Source of the DNA: an uncultured Clostridia bacterium
Lineage (GTDB): Bacteria; Bacillota; Clostridia; Christensenellales; UBA3700
Reading direction: 5' to 3'
DNA length: 9,359 nt
NCBI GenBank assembly: GCA_946623205.1
Contig: CAMOQV010000042.1
Span: 1 to 9,359 of the forward strand
The number at the start of each line of letters is the position of its first letter. The first letter of the stretch is position 1. The notes below the pieces were generated by a model. The model did no database searches, was not told the DNA's origin, and saw only the letters and a list, made by a program, of their open reading frames with translations. Shown one piece after another: positions 1-6,193 of the stretch. Both the position numbers and the translations under genes were made by a program.

Positions 1-2
1 AG

Positions 3-557
3 CACTATGGGGATTCTTTTGAAAATAGTTCATTAAAAATAGGCCATAGTGCTTTTGCAAATTGCACGTCTCTAGAAAAAATTGAATTATCAAAGATAAG
101 ATATCTTACAATTGGAACATGCGCATTCTCTGGGTGCAAGAATTTAAAACGCATTAGTCTTCCAAATTCTATTACCGAATTTGACGAAGATGTATTTTGT
201 GGCTGTAGTTCTTTAGAAGATATATTTATACCAAATAGTGTAAAAAAAATTAAAGCCAATGCATTCGCTAGGTGTGAATCATTAAAATCAATAACGATAC
301 CAGATAGCGTTAAATCAATTGGAGAAAATGCTTTTTGTGGATGCATTTCTTTGGAATATGTGGACATTCCTTCTAGCGTAAAAAAAATAGCAAGTGATGC
401 TTTTGAGAATTGTCCTGCTTTAAAAGATATATATTTTGATGGGACAAAAGAACAATATTTATCGTTTGGAATTTGCGATTATTTATATGTAGAATCGCAA
501 CGAGGTAGAAAAGCACACTGTAAAGATGGTGATATTCCAATTTATATAAAAGAATAA
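3..557 (+). CDS. BspA-type leucine-rich-repeat surface protein, C-terminal part (5' truncated)
   Basis: The frame is open from the left edge to the TAA at 555-557; the true start lies outside the window. About 184 residues are visible. They consist of five to six repeats of roughly 23 residues with the BspA / LRR_5 pattern: an 'AFxxCxSLExIxIPxSVKxI' core, seen for example around nt 255-320 and 327-392. The last repeats are followed by 'IYFDGTKEQY', a typical end cap of this family, and a short polar tail. BspA-like proteins are usually secreted or surface-exposed and take part in adhesion or protein binding; the specific ligand cannot be read here. No anchor (LPXTG or membrane helix) follows the repeats, so any anchor or signal must be in the missing N-terminal part. 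It is probably a chromosomal host gene next to the mobile element, because it has its own terminator and is unrelated to the downstream genes. Confidence 0.88.
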   Translation, partial: HYGDSFENSSLKIGHSAFANCTSLEKIELSKIRYLTIGTCAFSGCKNLKRISLPNSITEFDEDVFCGCSSLEDIFIPNSVKKIKANAFARCESLKSITIPDSVKSIGENAFCGCISLEYVDIPSSVKKIASDAFENCPALKDIYFDGTKEQYLSFGICDYLYVESQRGRKAHCKDGDIPIYIKE

Positions 558-580
558 GATAGGAATAACCTTGTGTTAGT

Positions 581-609
581 AAGACTCAGAGCAATCTGGG
601 TCTTTTTTT
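581..609 (+). terminator. Rho-independent terminator of the LRR gene
   Basis: A 10-bp stem, AAGACTCAGA (581-590) with TCTGGGTCTT (595-604), has one G-T wobble. It closes a GCAA tetraloop of GNRA type and runs into seven T residues (603-609). It lies 23 nt after the LRR stop codon, so it insulates that gene from the downstream element. Confidence 0.9.
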
Positions 610-612
610 ATG

Positions 613-732
613 CCCACTTTCATCTCACCTTTATACCCATATATCTCACTTTTAACTCACTTTTAGTACCCATAAAACTCACTTTTACTCCCCATTTACT
701 CCCACGCAATCTCCCTTTTATTCGCCATATAT
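613..732. repeat. Phased array of ~11-bp direct repeats
   Basis: Two alternating 11-bp unit types are seen. Type A is CTCACTTTTA plus one base, at about 624, 645, 656, 678 and (as CTCCCTTTTAT) 711, with a degenerate copy at 613. Type B is TACCCATAWAW, at about 634, 667, 689 (TCCCCATTTA) and 722 (TCGCCATATAT). Order: A'-AB-A-AB-AB-degenerate-AB. Unit starts are 11 or 21-22 bp apart, about one or two helical turns, so a bound protein would meet every copy on the same face of the DNA. The array fills the gap between the LRR terminator and the first element gene. Possible roles are iterons of a replication origin, recombinase or repressor sites, or a decaying host minisatellite. No promoter with good -35 and -10 boxes was found between the array and 826. 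Confidence 0.75.
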
Positions 733-825
733 TGTAAGTGCTGAAAGGCAAGTGAACATTTACATCAGACAATAAGCTACAAGGAAACGAGTGGCGAATT
801 GAATAAAAAGAGGAGGTACAAATCA

Positions 826-1107
826 ATGGGCATGATTTTCGATCTAGAACAAGTGTCTAAATTAGTTGGTCCATGCGATTTTATCGTCGGGAACATTGAC
901 AACATCTATAGAACCAAAGATTTCATAATTGCACAAAAATTGTCAATTAGAGATTTAAATGGTGAAGCACAATTAATGAGCTCGGATACATTCTATCGCA
1001 GAACACAACTTAGAGATATGCAATACGATAAGATCTTCGAATTTAGAGGACGAAAGATTAATGGAAAACGTATTGTATCAAACATCGCAGTCAGGAAACT
1101 AGCATAG
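826..1107 (+). CDS. Hypothetical protein, 93 aa, first gene of the element
   Basis: The start is ATG 826: AGGAGG at 811-816 lies 9 nt upstream, whereas the TTG at 799 in the same frame lies ahead of this ribosome binding site and would encode it, so the longer form is unlikely. The product is 93 residues, mixed charged, with no signal peptide or membrane helix, so it is probably cytoplasmic. It alternates hydrophobic and charged residues ('DFIVGNIDNIY', 'KIFEFRGRKINGKRIVSN'), which suggests a small beta-rich fold. The C-terminal third is basic, compatible with nucleic-acid binding. I do not recognise a family. Its place at the head of the element, upstream of the putative ssDNA-binding protein, suggests a role in replication or early regulation, but that is inference. 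The stop is TAG at 1105-1107. Confidence 0.75.
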   Translation: MGMIFDLEQVSKLVGPCDFIVGNIDNIYRTKDFIIAQKLSIRDLNGEAQLMSSDTFYRRTQLRDMQYDKIFEFRGRKINGKRIVSNIAVRKLA

Positions 1108-1136
1108 CTAGAATCCAAATAGAAATATACCCACAA

Positions 1137-1206
1137 AGGAGGTGGTAAACCAAATGTTTAACGTTCTTCTGAGTGTACATAGGAGGAACCAAATGTTCCA
1201 CGTAAA
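1137..1206 (+). repeat. Duplicated translation-initiation region
   Basis: The segment AGGAGG...AACCAAATGTT...ACGT occurs twice, at 1137-1165 and 1181-1204. The first copy carries five extra bases (TGGTA) between the Shine-Dalgarno and AACCAAATG. Both ATGs (1154 and 1193) are in the same reading frame. The GGAGG-to-ATG spacing is 11 nt in the first copy and 6 nt in the second. The duplication could provide two translation entries into one small peptide, or be a two-site RNA target for a regulator such as a phage ssDNA-binding protein. Confidence 0.6.
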
Positions 1207-1252
1207 TCGTGAAGATTATATAGGGTATATACATAAAACATTAATTACATAA
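1154..1252 (+). CDS. Possible 32-aa peptide with alternative 19-aa form
   Basis: This short reading frame runs from ATG 1154 to TAA 1250-1252 and has a strong Shine-Dalgarno (AAGGAGGTGG, about 1136-1145). An internal in-frame ATG at 1193 has its own AGGAGG (1181-1186, 6 nt spacing) and would give a 19-residue peptide. The sequence is polar and slightly basic with no membrane helix. No family is recognisable in so short a product. The two good ribosome binding sites are the only real support, and the whole segment may instead be an untranslated or leader region. After it, 1253-1349 is a 97-bp stretch with no convincing gene; it ends in the ribosome binding site of the next gene. Confidence 0.4.
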   Translation: MFNVLLSVHRRNQMFHVNREDYIGYIHKTLIT

Positions 1253-1349
1253 CCAATAGTTTCTCAAAGTTATGCTGGGGCAACGGCAGATATACGGCCT
1301 AATAGATGGAGAGAGGCAATAAAAAATCAAAAATTATGGAGGTACATAA

Positions 1350-1604
1350 ATGGCAAATTTATTAAGACGTTGGTTAACACCAAACAAGAGAGCCGGCAGA
1401 TACGCTGAAGAACGTAAGGCTAAGGTTCATACTCATGGCGCCAAAGAAGGCAAAGAGTTAACAGATTTCGAAGCAGGTATTAGAAGTGGTTATCTTCAAT
1501 GTCAATCAGATCATGCTGGATTATACAAGTATAAGAAGGCTATGGCTGAAGGTAAGTCAAAGAAAGAAGCTAAAGAAATCTCACGTGCCAAGAAGGCAAA
1601 ATAG
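1350..1604 (+). CDS. Small basic hypothetical protein, 84 aa
   Basis: ATG 1350 is preceded by GGAGG (1338-1342) with 7 nt spacing; the stop is TAG 1602-1604. The 84 residues are strongly basic, with an Arg/Lys-rich N-terminus ('LLRRWLTPNKRAGRYAEERK') and a Lys-rich C-terminal helix ending in 'EAKEISRAKKAK'. The middle ('DFEAGIRSGYLQCQSDHAG') looks helical. There is no signal peptide or membrane segment. The charge suggests nucleic-acid binding in the cytoplasm, for example helping replication or coating of single-stranded DNA, or regulating the operon. I do not recognise a named family. It lies between the first gene and the putative ssDNA-binding protein, 80 bp upstream of the latter. A second reading frame overlapping its 3' half (1486-1707) has no ribosome binding site and is not counted. 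Confidence 0.8.
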   Translation: MANLLRRWLTPNKRAGRYAEERKAKVHTHGAKEGKELTDFEAGIRSGYLQCQSDHAGLYKYKKAMAEGKSKKEAKEISRAKKAK

Positions 1605-1653
1605 CAGGCAAATCCTGCACGAAGATGTGGGGTATGTCGAACCCCTATACATC
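1604..1653 (+). other. Two adjacent hairpins in the 84-aa / SSB gene gap
   Basis: Hairpin 1 pairs GCAGG (1604-1608) with CCTGC (1614-1618) around a 5-nt loop, starting at the last base of the upstream stop codon. Hairpin 2 pairs GATGT+GGGGT (1624-1633) with ACCCC (1641-1645) and ACATC (1649-1653), leaving a 3-nt bulge (TAT, 1646-1648) and a 7-nt loop. No T-tract follows, so neither is a normal terminator. They may stabilise or process mRNA, or act on ssDNA as a packaging or origin structure. Confidence 0.45.
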
Positions 1654-1684
1654 ATCAAAAATAAGTTTTGGGAGGTATTAATCA

Positions 1685-2026
1685 ATGGCAAACGCAGTAG
1701 TTGTTGAGAGAGAACCATATGTAACAAAAGATGGTAAGTCATTCTTCTCATATTTCGTAAAAGGCGTAATTAGAGGAAGAGAAGTTAAGGCATATGTTAA
1801 GCCACAAGATAACGGTGGATATCAAGTATTAGAAATCGTATTTAATGGTGAAGACAAAGCTAATCTAAAGATTACTCCATTCGAAATGAAGGACGAAACA
1901 GGCAACATCATCAATGGTAATACTTATGAAGTAGAATCAACCGATGAAAATGGCGAAGTTTACACATGTAAAGTTAAGCCAGACAAGCAATCAGACAAGA
2001 TGTTATTAAAGATGCTTGGTAGATAA
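1685..2026 (+). CDS. Putative phage-type single-stranded-DNA-binding protein, 113 aa
   Basis: ATG 1685 follows GGGAGG (GGAGG 1671-1675, 9 nt spacing); the stop is TAA 2024-2026. The protein is cytoplasmic-looking and beta-rich: alternating hydrophobic strands run through 'FFSYFVKGVIRGREVKAYVK', 'YQVLEIVFNG', 'NTYEVES' and 'VYTCKVKP', and the acidic/basic loops suit an OB fold. It ends in a short basic helix ('DKMLLKMLGR'). The size and pattern fit filamentous-phage gpV-like proteins, which coat newly made single-stranded phage DNA and keep it from being copied before packaging. Position supports this: it is the last gene before a terminator that separates the small cytoplasmic genes from the exported ones, as gpV precedes the coat genes in Ff. 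The assignment rests on resemblance and context, not on a diagnostic motif. A different small DNA-binding protein is possible. Confidence 0.6.
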   Translation: MANAVVVEREPYVTKDGKSFFSYFVKGVIRGREVKAYVKPQDNGGYQVLEIVFNGEDKANLKITPFEMKDETGNIINGNTYEVESTDENGEVYTCKVKPDKQSDKMLLKMLGR

Positions 2027-2047
2027 GCATAGATAATATCGAAAACT

Positions 2048-2073
2048 AGGCGGCTCGAAAAGGGTCGCCTTTT
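2048..2073 (+). terminator. Hairpin terminator or attenuator between modules
   Basis: AGGCGGCTC (2048-2056) pairs with GGGTCGCCT (2062-2070), 9 bp with two G-T wobbles, around a GAAAA loop, and is followed by a short run of four Ts (2070-2073). The weak T-tract suggests partial termination: more transcript for the genes before it and less for the exported-protein genes after it. No convincing promoter lies between it and 2111. Confidence 0.7.
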
Positions 2074-2110
2074 AACATTTAAATTCATCAAATAGGAGGT
2101 ATTAAATAAG

Positions 2111-3166
2111 ATGGATAAAACAAAAATTAAATGGATAGCATTAGCTATCGTGGTAGTCTTAGCATTTACTGGTATTGGTATTGCAATTGGATTAGCAATT
2201 AAGATTAATAATCCACAAATGTCATTCTCAGCACCAGGATTACTAGATTACGAAATTTTCAATGATGAAGGGCATATTACATTGTCCTTAGCAGCAGCTG
2301 GAGATCAAGATTCTTATACAAAGACTATTACAGCAACAGTTCTACCTTCTGATGCTCCAAACAAGAGCGTTAGATGGTCAGTAGTATGGGATGCAGCAAC
2401 GGATGCCCCATCAGAAGATGGTGTGGTTTCTCACTACATTACAGTTACACCAAGTTCAAACGATAGTAAGGTAGCAACAATTCAATGTTTAAAACCTTTT
2501 GAAGGATATAATGTATTAGTTCAATGTAGAACAGATGTAGGTGGATATATGGCAACTTGCGTAGTTAAATATGTAGGTACACCAAATTCATTAAGCATTA
2601 ATACAAATGGATATACAACAAAGACTCTTCAAGGTTGGAACGTATCTGGTATTGAGTTATCTTGTGGAACAACAACAAGTTTGGATTTAAATCTAGATAA
2701 CTATATGCACGCAGTAGGTTCAGGTTATGGCACATATAATATCAGTATGGAATGCCATGGTGGTATTACATATCACGCAGTTAACCATAATAATTACACA
2801 GGGGCTGATACTGAATCTGATGGTACCGTTCAATTAGCATCTTCTGCTGGCGATATTCCAGAATCTCATACTAATTATTATGCATTCTTGACTAAAACAG
2901 GTGGACATTTAAATATTCTTACTGCAAAGATCGTTGATGGAAAGTTGCAATTAACAGCAGGGGATTCTTTCAGTGCTTATTCGTCACATGGTGCAGATAG
3001 ATCTGGATATTCAAATTGGACATTTACTGGATATATAGATGGTAAAAAGCCATATATTACAGTAACTGTTACAGAAGTAAATTCTGGAGTTTCTCAATCT
3101 ATCAATATCACAACCCAAGCTACAGTATCTAGTCTTTCTTTAAGTGCAACTTCAATTGAATTCTAA
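2111..3166 (+). CDS. Signal-anchored protein with bacterial Ig-like (Big_2-type) domain, 351 aa
   Basis: ATG 2111 follows AGGAGG (2094-2099). Residues 1-8 are basic (KTKIK) and 9-30 form one hydrophobic helix, so this is an uncleaved signal anchor or a signal peptide with the rest outside the cell. Residues about 68-156 fit a Big_2-type Ig-like fold: 'TKTITATVLPSDAPNKSVRW', then 'TIQCLKPF' and a closing 'ATCVVKY' strand. Cysteines sit at 126, 139, 150, 185 and 215, some probably in disulfides. Residues 157-351 are Gly/Ser/Thr/Asn-rich and beta-like, perhaps a second Ig-like region near 300-345 ('KPYITVTVTEV'), but not recognisable. Ig-like domains of this type are common in phage structural and bacterial surface proteins and bind cells or matrix. 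The ATC/TIxC features recur in the gene at 5753. A virion or cell-surface adsorption role is inferred. Confidence 0.8.
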   Translation: MDKTKIKWIALAIVVVLAFTGIGIAIGLAIKINNPQMSFSAPGLLDYEIFNDEGHITLSLAAAGDQDSYTKTITATVLPSDAPNKSVRWSVVWDAATDAPSEDGVVSHYITVTPSSNDSKVATIQCLKPFEGYNVLVQCRTDVGGYMATCVVKYVGTPNSLSINTNGYTTKTLQGWNVSGIELSCGTTTSLDLNLDNYMHAVGSGYGTYNISMECHGGITYHAVNHNNYTGADTESDGTVQLASSAGDIPESHTNYYAFLTKTGGHLNILTAKIVDGKLQLTAGDSFSAYSSHGADRSGYSNWTFTGYIDGKKPYITVTVTEVNSGVSQSINITTQATVSSLSLSATSIEF

Positions 3167-3178
3167 TGGAGGTAGCTT

Positions 3179-3778
3179 ATGAGAAACGCAAGAGGCAAAA
3201 GTAGTAAGATAGGTAATGCTATTGTCTACATAGTAATCATTTTGGTTGTAGTAGCATTAGGTGGCTTCTTTGCGTTCTTTACAAATGGTTTCACTGGAGA
3301 TTTTAAAACATTCTATGTTTCTATGGGAGATGAGAGTATTTTAACAAACACTGGTGGATTAGTATTGAGCTGGGATAGTCCAATAACTATCGATGTTAAA
3401 TACACATTTGGAGCACTAAGCAAAGAGGTTTCAGGTTATGATGTCATAATAGTTCCAAACGCAGACAATGACTTTGCTTTTTTAGTAGATGGTGAACCAT
3501 ATTCATTCTCGGCTATTGATGACTGCACATCAGCTTTCGATATCCAAAGAGAAGAAAATTCATTCACTATAAACTATAAATCTTTAAGAGAAATCTTAGA
3601 CACGTTGTATGAGGAATCAGTAGTTGATTTTAATAAATCAGATGTAGATTGGGAGAAAGACCTATTTACGATGATTATTACTTCATATAATGGCGAAAGT
3701 TCAATATGTATAGGGTTTAGACTAGAAGACACCATAATAGACAAAGTAACGCTTGATATGGAGGTAATTGAGTTTTGA
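3179..3778 (+). CDS. Signal-anchored extracellular protein of unknown function, 199 aa
   Basis: ATG 3179 follows GGAGG (3168-3172) with 6 nt spacing, just 12 nt after the previous stop; the stop is TGA 3776-3778. A basic N-terminus (MRNARGKSSK) leads into one hydrophobic helix (about 13-35). The rest, about 160 residues, is acidic and predicted to lie outside the membrane. It has alternating hydrophobic strands ('GLVLSWDSPITIDVKYTF', 'YDVIIVPN', 'FTMIITSY', 'ICIGFRLED'), suggesting a beta-sandwich. It contains no internal repeats and only two cysteines, so no motif gives a function. The next gene begins on the A of its stop codon (TGATG), so the two are probably translated together and may act as a complex. 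A minor virion protein or an assembly factor in the envelope is plausible but not shown. Confidence 0.8.
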   Translation: MRNARGKSSKIGNAIVYIVIILVVVALGGFFAFFTNGFTGDFKTFYVSMGDESILTNTGGLVLSWDSPITIDVKYTFGALSKEVSGYDVIIVPNADNDFAFLVDGEPYSFSAIDDCTSAFDIQREENSFTINYKSLREILDTLYEESVVDFNKSDVDWEKDLFTMIITSYNGESSICIGFRLEDTIIDKVTLDMEVIEF

Positions 3779-5781
3779 TGGTAAGAAATAACAATTTAAC
3801 CATCAGGCTTGTTGCCGTAATCTTAATACTCTGCATAGGTATAATGCTTGTGCAGAGCACTTTATTCACATCCAAAATTTGTTTGGCGGAATCTAATAGT
3901 TTCAAAGATACAAATGTGTTGGATGATCTAAGAAGTGCGACAATAAATGGAGAGCCTTTTGATATAAAGTCCTTTCCATTTACGGAGCAAGGCAATATAA
4001 AGATTGTGCAAGTAATAGAATACTGCTATTCGTTTAGAAAGAATAAGCAAAGTAACTTTGGTCTTTATTTCTATGTATATAATCCACAGGGCTTAGCCCT
4101 ATCTGAAACAAGTGGACAAAATAAAGTACAGATAGCTGTTGGAGATGAAGTTAATTACACTAAATACAATTTGGAGTATTGTAATAAATCTCAAGAAGCA
4201 GCATATAGAGGACTTTTCTATAAATATAGGATAAAGAATCCAGAAGGGTTATTAGAGAAACTAAATAGTAATGAACGTATTTACAAGATCTCTGGTATAG
4301 AACTATTGCGAGTTGGTAATAAGAATGCCACTGAATACACAGTTGGTGGAAAGTATACATTTACTGGTTATGCTAAAGGATATGGTGCTAATGCAAATGA
4401 TGAGGCAAGCTTATCTTGTAGTATAGAAGAATTAGAGACATTGTTGTTGAATGTAAATCATACAACGTTTAGAACAAACATGTCGGATAAGGGTGCAGGA
4501 CACTATAACCAAATTAGTTCAGTATATTTTAGTATTCCAAATTACATCTATAACACATATGGCAATTTGCAAAAGATTAGAGCTGAGTGGTGGGAATATA
4601 AGACCAAGATGGCCTTAGTTACATCAAAGCAAAATCTATATAATGCATTCTTGCCATATACAAAGATAGATGTAGGGCAACATAGTGATTCAGTTAATGG
4701 TAATTTGTATATTGGTCGTACAGCTATGGATACAGGAACAAATCTATTCACAACCGAAAGGACGGAATATGATTGGGCGTATAACATAGCAGATGAAGAT
4801 AAGAGTGGGTTTGGTACACATATCATAACAACCGTTAAGTCAAGAACGACTCAAATACCATTCGCATTCTATTCAGAAAAAGCTAATAGTTTAGACGGAG
4901 TTTTTGATTTCTTTACGGATACGCAGAATGTAGGGGATGTAACATCCAATGAAGTATTGAACTATATCTATAATTTCGATGGAACGTCAGGTTCCTATGT
5001 CGATTGTAATGGTAGGGATATCAGCGCTGATCTGTTTGAGGCAACAGTAGATGAGGGTAGAACTAGAGGTTACAACGACAAGACAATAGATTTAGCGGAT
5101 ACCTTTGATTTAAAGTCATATGATTCAAACCATTCTTGGTGGGATAAATTATTAGATTTCGGTTTTAGTTGGCCAGAAACAGGTGGGGACTATTCTAATG
5201 TAGCTCCTATCTATGAAATAAGTGCTGACGATTTATTAGGTACGAAATCTGACATATCCACAAAGTTATTGGTTAATGAAGACGATATCGACAGTGTTAG
5301 AGCAGTATATGTCAAAGCACAAGCAAGCGGAGAGCATTTAGTGTTATTCAGATTTGCTGTTACGGATTATTATACTCAGAACGTAAATGGTGTTATTAAC
5401 GGCATTGAAGTTAAAGAGAATGATAAAGACACGTACGTAGCGACAGAGACATGCTTTTTCGATTTCGATATTATCGAATTGACATTTAATAAAGAGGGAG
5501 AATATTTCGTTATTCCTGTTGTTTCTAGTCCAATAGACATAGTAAGTGGATTTACAGCACCAGCAGATGAGATATCTATATGGAAACTATTACTTGGCGT
5601 TTTGCTAGGCATAATCTTAATTATTATCCTTGCTCCTTTGCTTCCAGTAATTATAAGGGCAATATTCTGGGTAATAAAATTACCTTTTGAATTAATAAAG
5701 CTCATTGTAAATGGGATAAAGAAAAAGCGTATGAAAAAAGCGGGAGGCAAAGATGATGGTGAAAAGTACACGTATAAGTAG
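3778..5781 (+). CDS. Large exported protein with C-terminal membrane anchor, pIII-position candidate, 667 aa
   Basis: Residues 10-30 are a signal-peptide core after a basic start, with a likely cleavage near 'ICLA|ES'. The main part, about 560 residues, is an extracellular region rich in Tyr, Asn, Asp and Thr with no family I recognise. The last 70 residues hold a strong hydrophobic segment ('LLLGVLLGIILIIILAPLL'), then an amphipathic helix and a Lys/Arg tail ('KKKRMKK'), so the C-terminus is anchored with the tail in the cytoplasm. This signal-body-anchor plan and the place upstream of the ATPase match the adsorption protein pIII of filamentous phages, which binds the host and ends the virion; sequence similarity is not claimed. 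ATG 3778 overlaps the previous stop (TGATG). TTG 3775 is an alternative with better spacing to GGAGG (3760-3764: 10 nt against 13) and adds one residue. The end overlaps the next gene by 29 bp. Confidence 0.75.
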   Translation: MVRNNNLTIRLVAVILILCIGIMLVQSTLFTSKICLAESNSFKDTNVLDDLRSATINGEPFDIKSFPFTEQGNIKIVQVIEYCYSFRKNKQSNFGLYFYVYNPQGLALSETSGQNKVQIAVGDEVNYTKYNLEYCNKSQEAAYRGLFYKYRIKNPEGLLEKLNSNERIYKISGIELLRVGNKNATEYTVGGKYTFTGYAKGYGANANDEASLSCSIEELETLLLNVNHTTFRTNMSDKGAGHYNQISSVYFSIPNYIYNTYGNLQKIRAEWWEYKTKMALVTSKQNLYNAFLPYTKIDVGQHSDSVNGNLYIGRTAMDTGTNLFTTERTEYDWAYNIADEDKSGFGTHIITTVKSRTTQIPFAFYSEKANSLDGVFDFFTDTQNVGDVTSNEVLNYIYNFDGTSGSYVDCNGRDISADLFEATVDEGRTRGYNDKTIDLADTFDLKSYDSNHSWWDKLLDFGFSWPETGGDYSNVAPIYEISADDLLGTKSDISTKLLVNEDDIDSVRAVYVKAQASGEHLVLFRFAVTDYYTQNVNGVINGIEVKENDKDTYVATETCFFDFDIIELTFNKEGEYFVIPVVSSPIDIVSGFTAPADEISIWKLLLGVLLGIILIIILAPLLPVIIRAIFWVIKLPFELIKLIVNGIKKKRMKKAGGKDDGEKYTYK

Positions 5782-6178
5782 CAAATTAATAGCATGCATA
5801 ATGTTAGGGGTAGCCATTGTTCTTATCTCAATCTTGAGCTTAAGTGTTAGTGAAGGTGCAAACGCAGATGTAGTATTTGCTGAAGTTGGGGATAGTGCAG
5901 AAATATATGCCTATGTAGAACCAGTAGATGCAAATCAAGAAGTGACTTGGGAACTAGCTTGGGATCCAGTCAACACATCTGAAGGAGAGTATAATCGTAT
6001 TAAAGATTATCCACCAACTAACAACGTCGGAATGTTGGTTGAAGGAAACAAATGTACTATATGGTGCATTAAGTACCATACAGTTGTTTGGGTAAAGCAA
6101 ACGGTATATTTAACACTTACAGCAAAGAGCGTTGAAGATGAGAGCATATGTGCAACATGCCTTATTAAGTTAGGGTAA
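5753..6178 (+). CDS. Small signal-anchored Ig-like protein, 141 aa
   Basis: ATG 5753 overlaps the end of the previous gene by 29 bp; GGAGG (5743-5747) lies 5 nt from it and 8 nt from a second ATG at 5756, which may be the true start (one residue shorter). A basic N-terminus leads into a hydrophobic helix (about 12-33). A signal-peptidase site is possible at 'EGANA|DV'. Residues 45-141 look like one Ig-like domain: 'VTWELAWDP', 'TIWCIKYH' and the final strand 'ICATCLIK'. These match 'VRWSVVWDA', 'TIQCLKPF' and 'ATCVVK' in the 351-aa protein, so the two appear to share a fold and possibly an origin. Cysteines at 101, 105, 133 and 136 probably form disulfides. It is a good candidate minor virion or membrane partner of the large anchored protein with which it is translationally coupled. 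Confidence 0.78.
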   Translation: MMVKSTRISSKLIACIMLGVAIVLISILSLSVSEGANADVVFAEVGDSAEIYAYVEPVDANQEVTWELAWDPVNTSEGEYNRIKDYPPTNNVGMLVEGNKCTIWCIKYHTVVWVKQTVYLTLTAKSVEDESICATCLIKLG

Positions 6179-6193
6179 AAAGGAGAATTAAAT

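Noticed and set aside
613..732. CRISPR array
   Set aside because: Units are about 11 bp, nearly contiguous and degenerate, with no unique spacers and no cas genes.
711..742. Possible dif-like XerCD site (ATATATTGTAAGT)
   Set aside because: Only one arm has partial similarity to Firmicutes dif, and the stretch is also explained by the repeat array.
721..800. Promoter upstream of 826 (TTGTAA at 732, 17-bp spacer, AACATT)
   Set aside because: The -10 match is too poor to report as a feature.
799..825. TTG start at 799 extending the first element gene by nine residues
   Set aside because: The extension would code through the AGGAGG at 811-816, which is ideally placed for ATG 826.
620..826. Minus-strand 68-codon frame across the repeat array
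   Set aside because: Its repetitive C-terminal sequence simply mirrors the 11-bp DNA repeats, and no ribosome binding site was seen.
1272..1322. 16-codon frame in the 1253-1349 gap
   Set aside because: There is no Shine-Dalgarno and it is too short to support.
1486..1707. 73-codon + strand frame overlapping the 84-aa gene and the SSB start
   Set aside because: There is no ribosome binding site and it covers the hairpins and the start of two better-supported genes.
3776..3778. TGA read as tryptophan (Mollicutes code)
   Set aside because: TGA fits as a normal stop overlapping the next ATG, and all Trp codons seen are TGG.
3149..3778. Shared C-terminal 'IEF' in the 351-aa and 199-aa proteins as a sorting signal
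   Set aside because: Three residues are too few to separate from chance, and the surrounding sequences differ.
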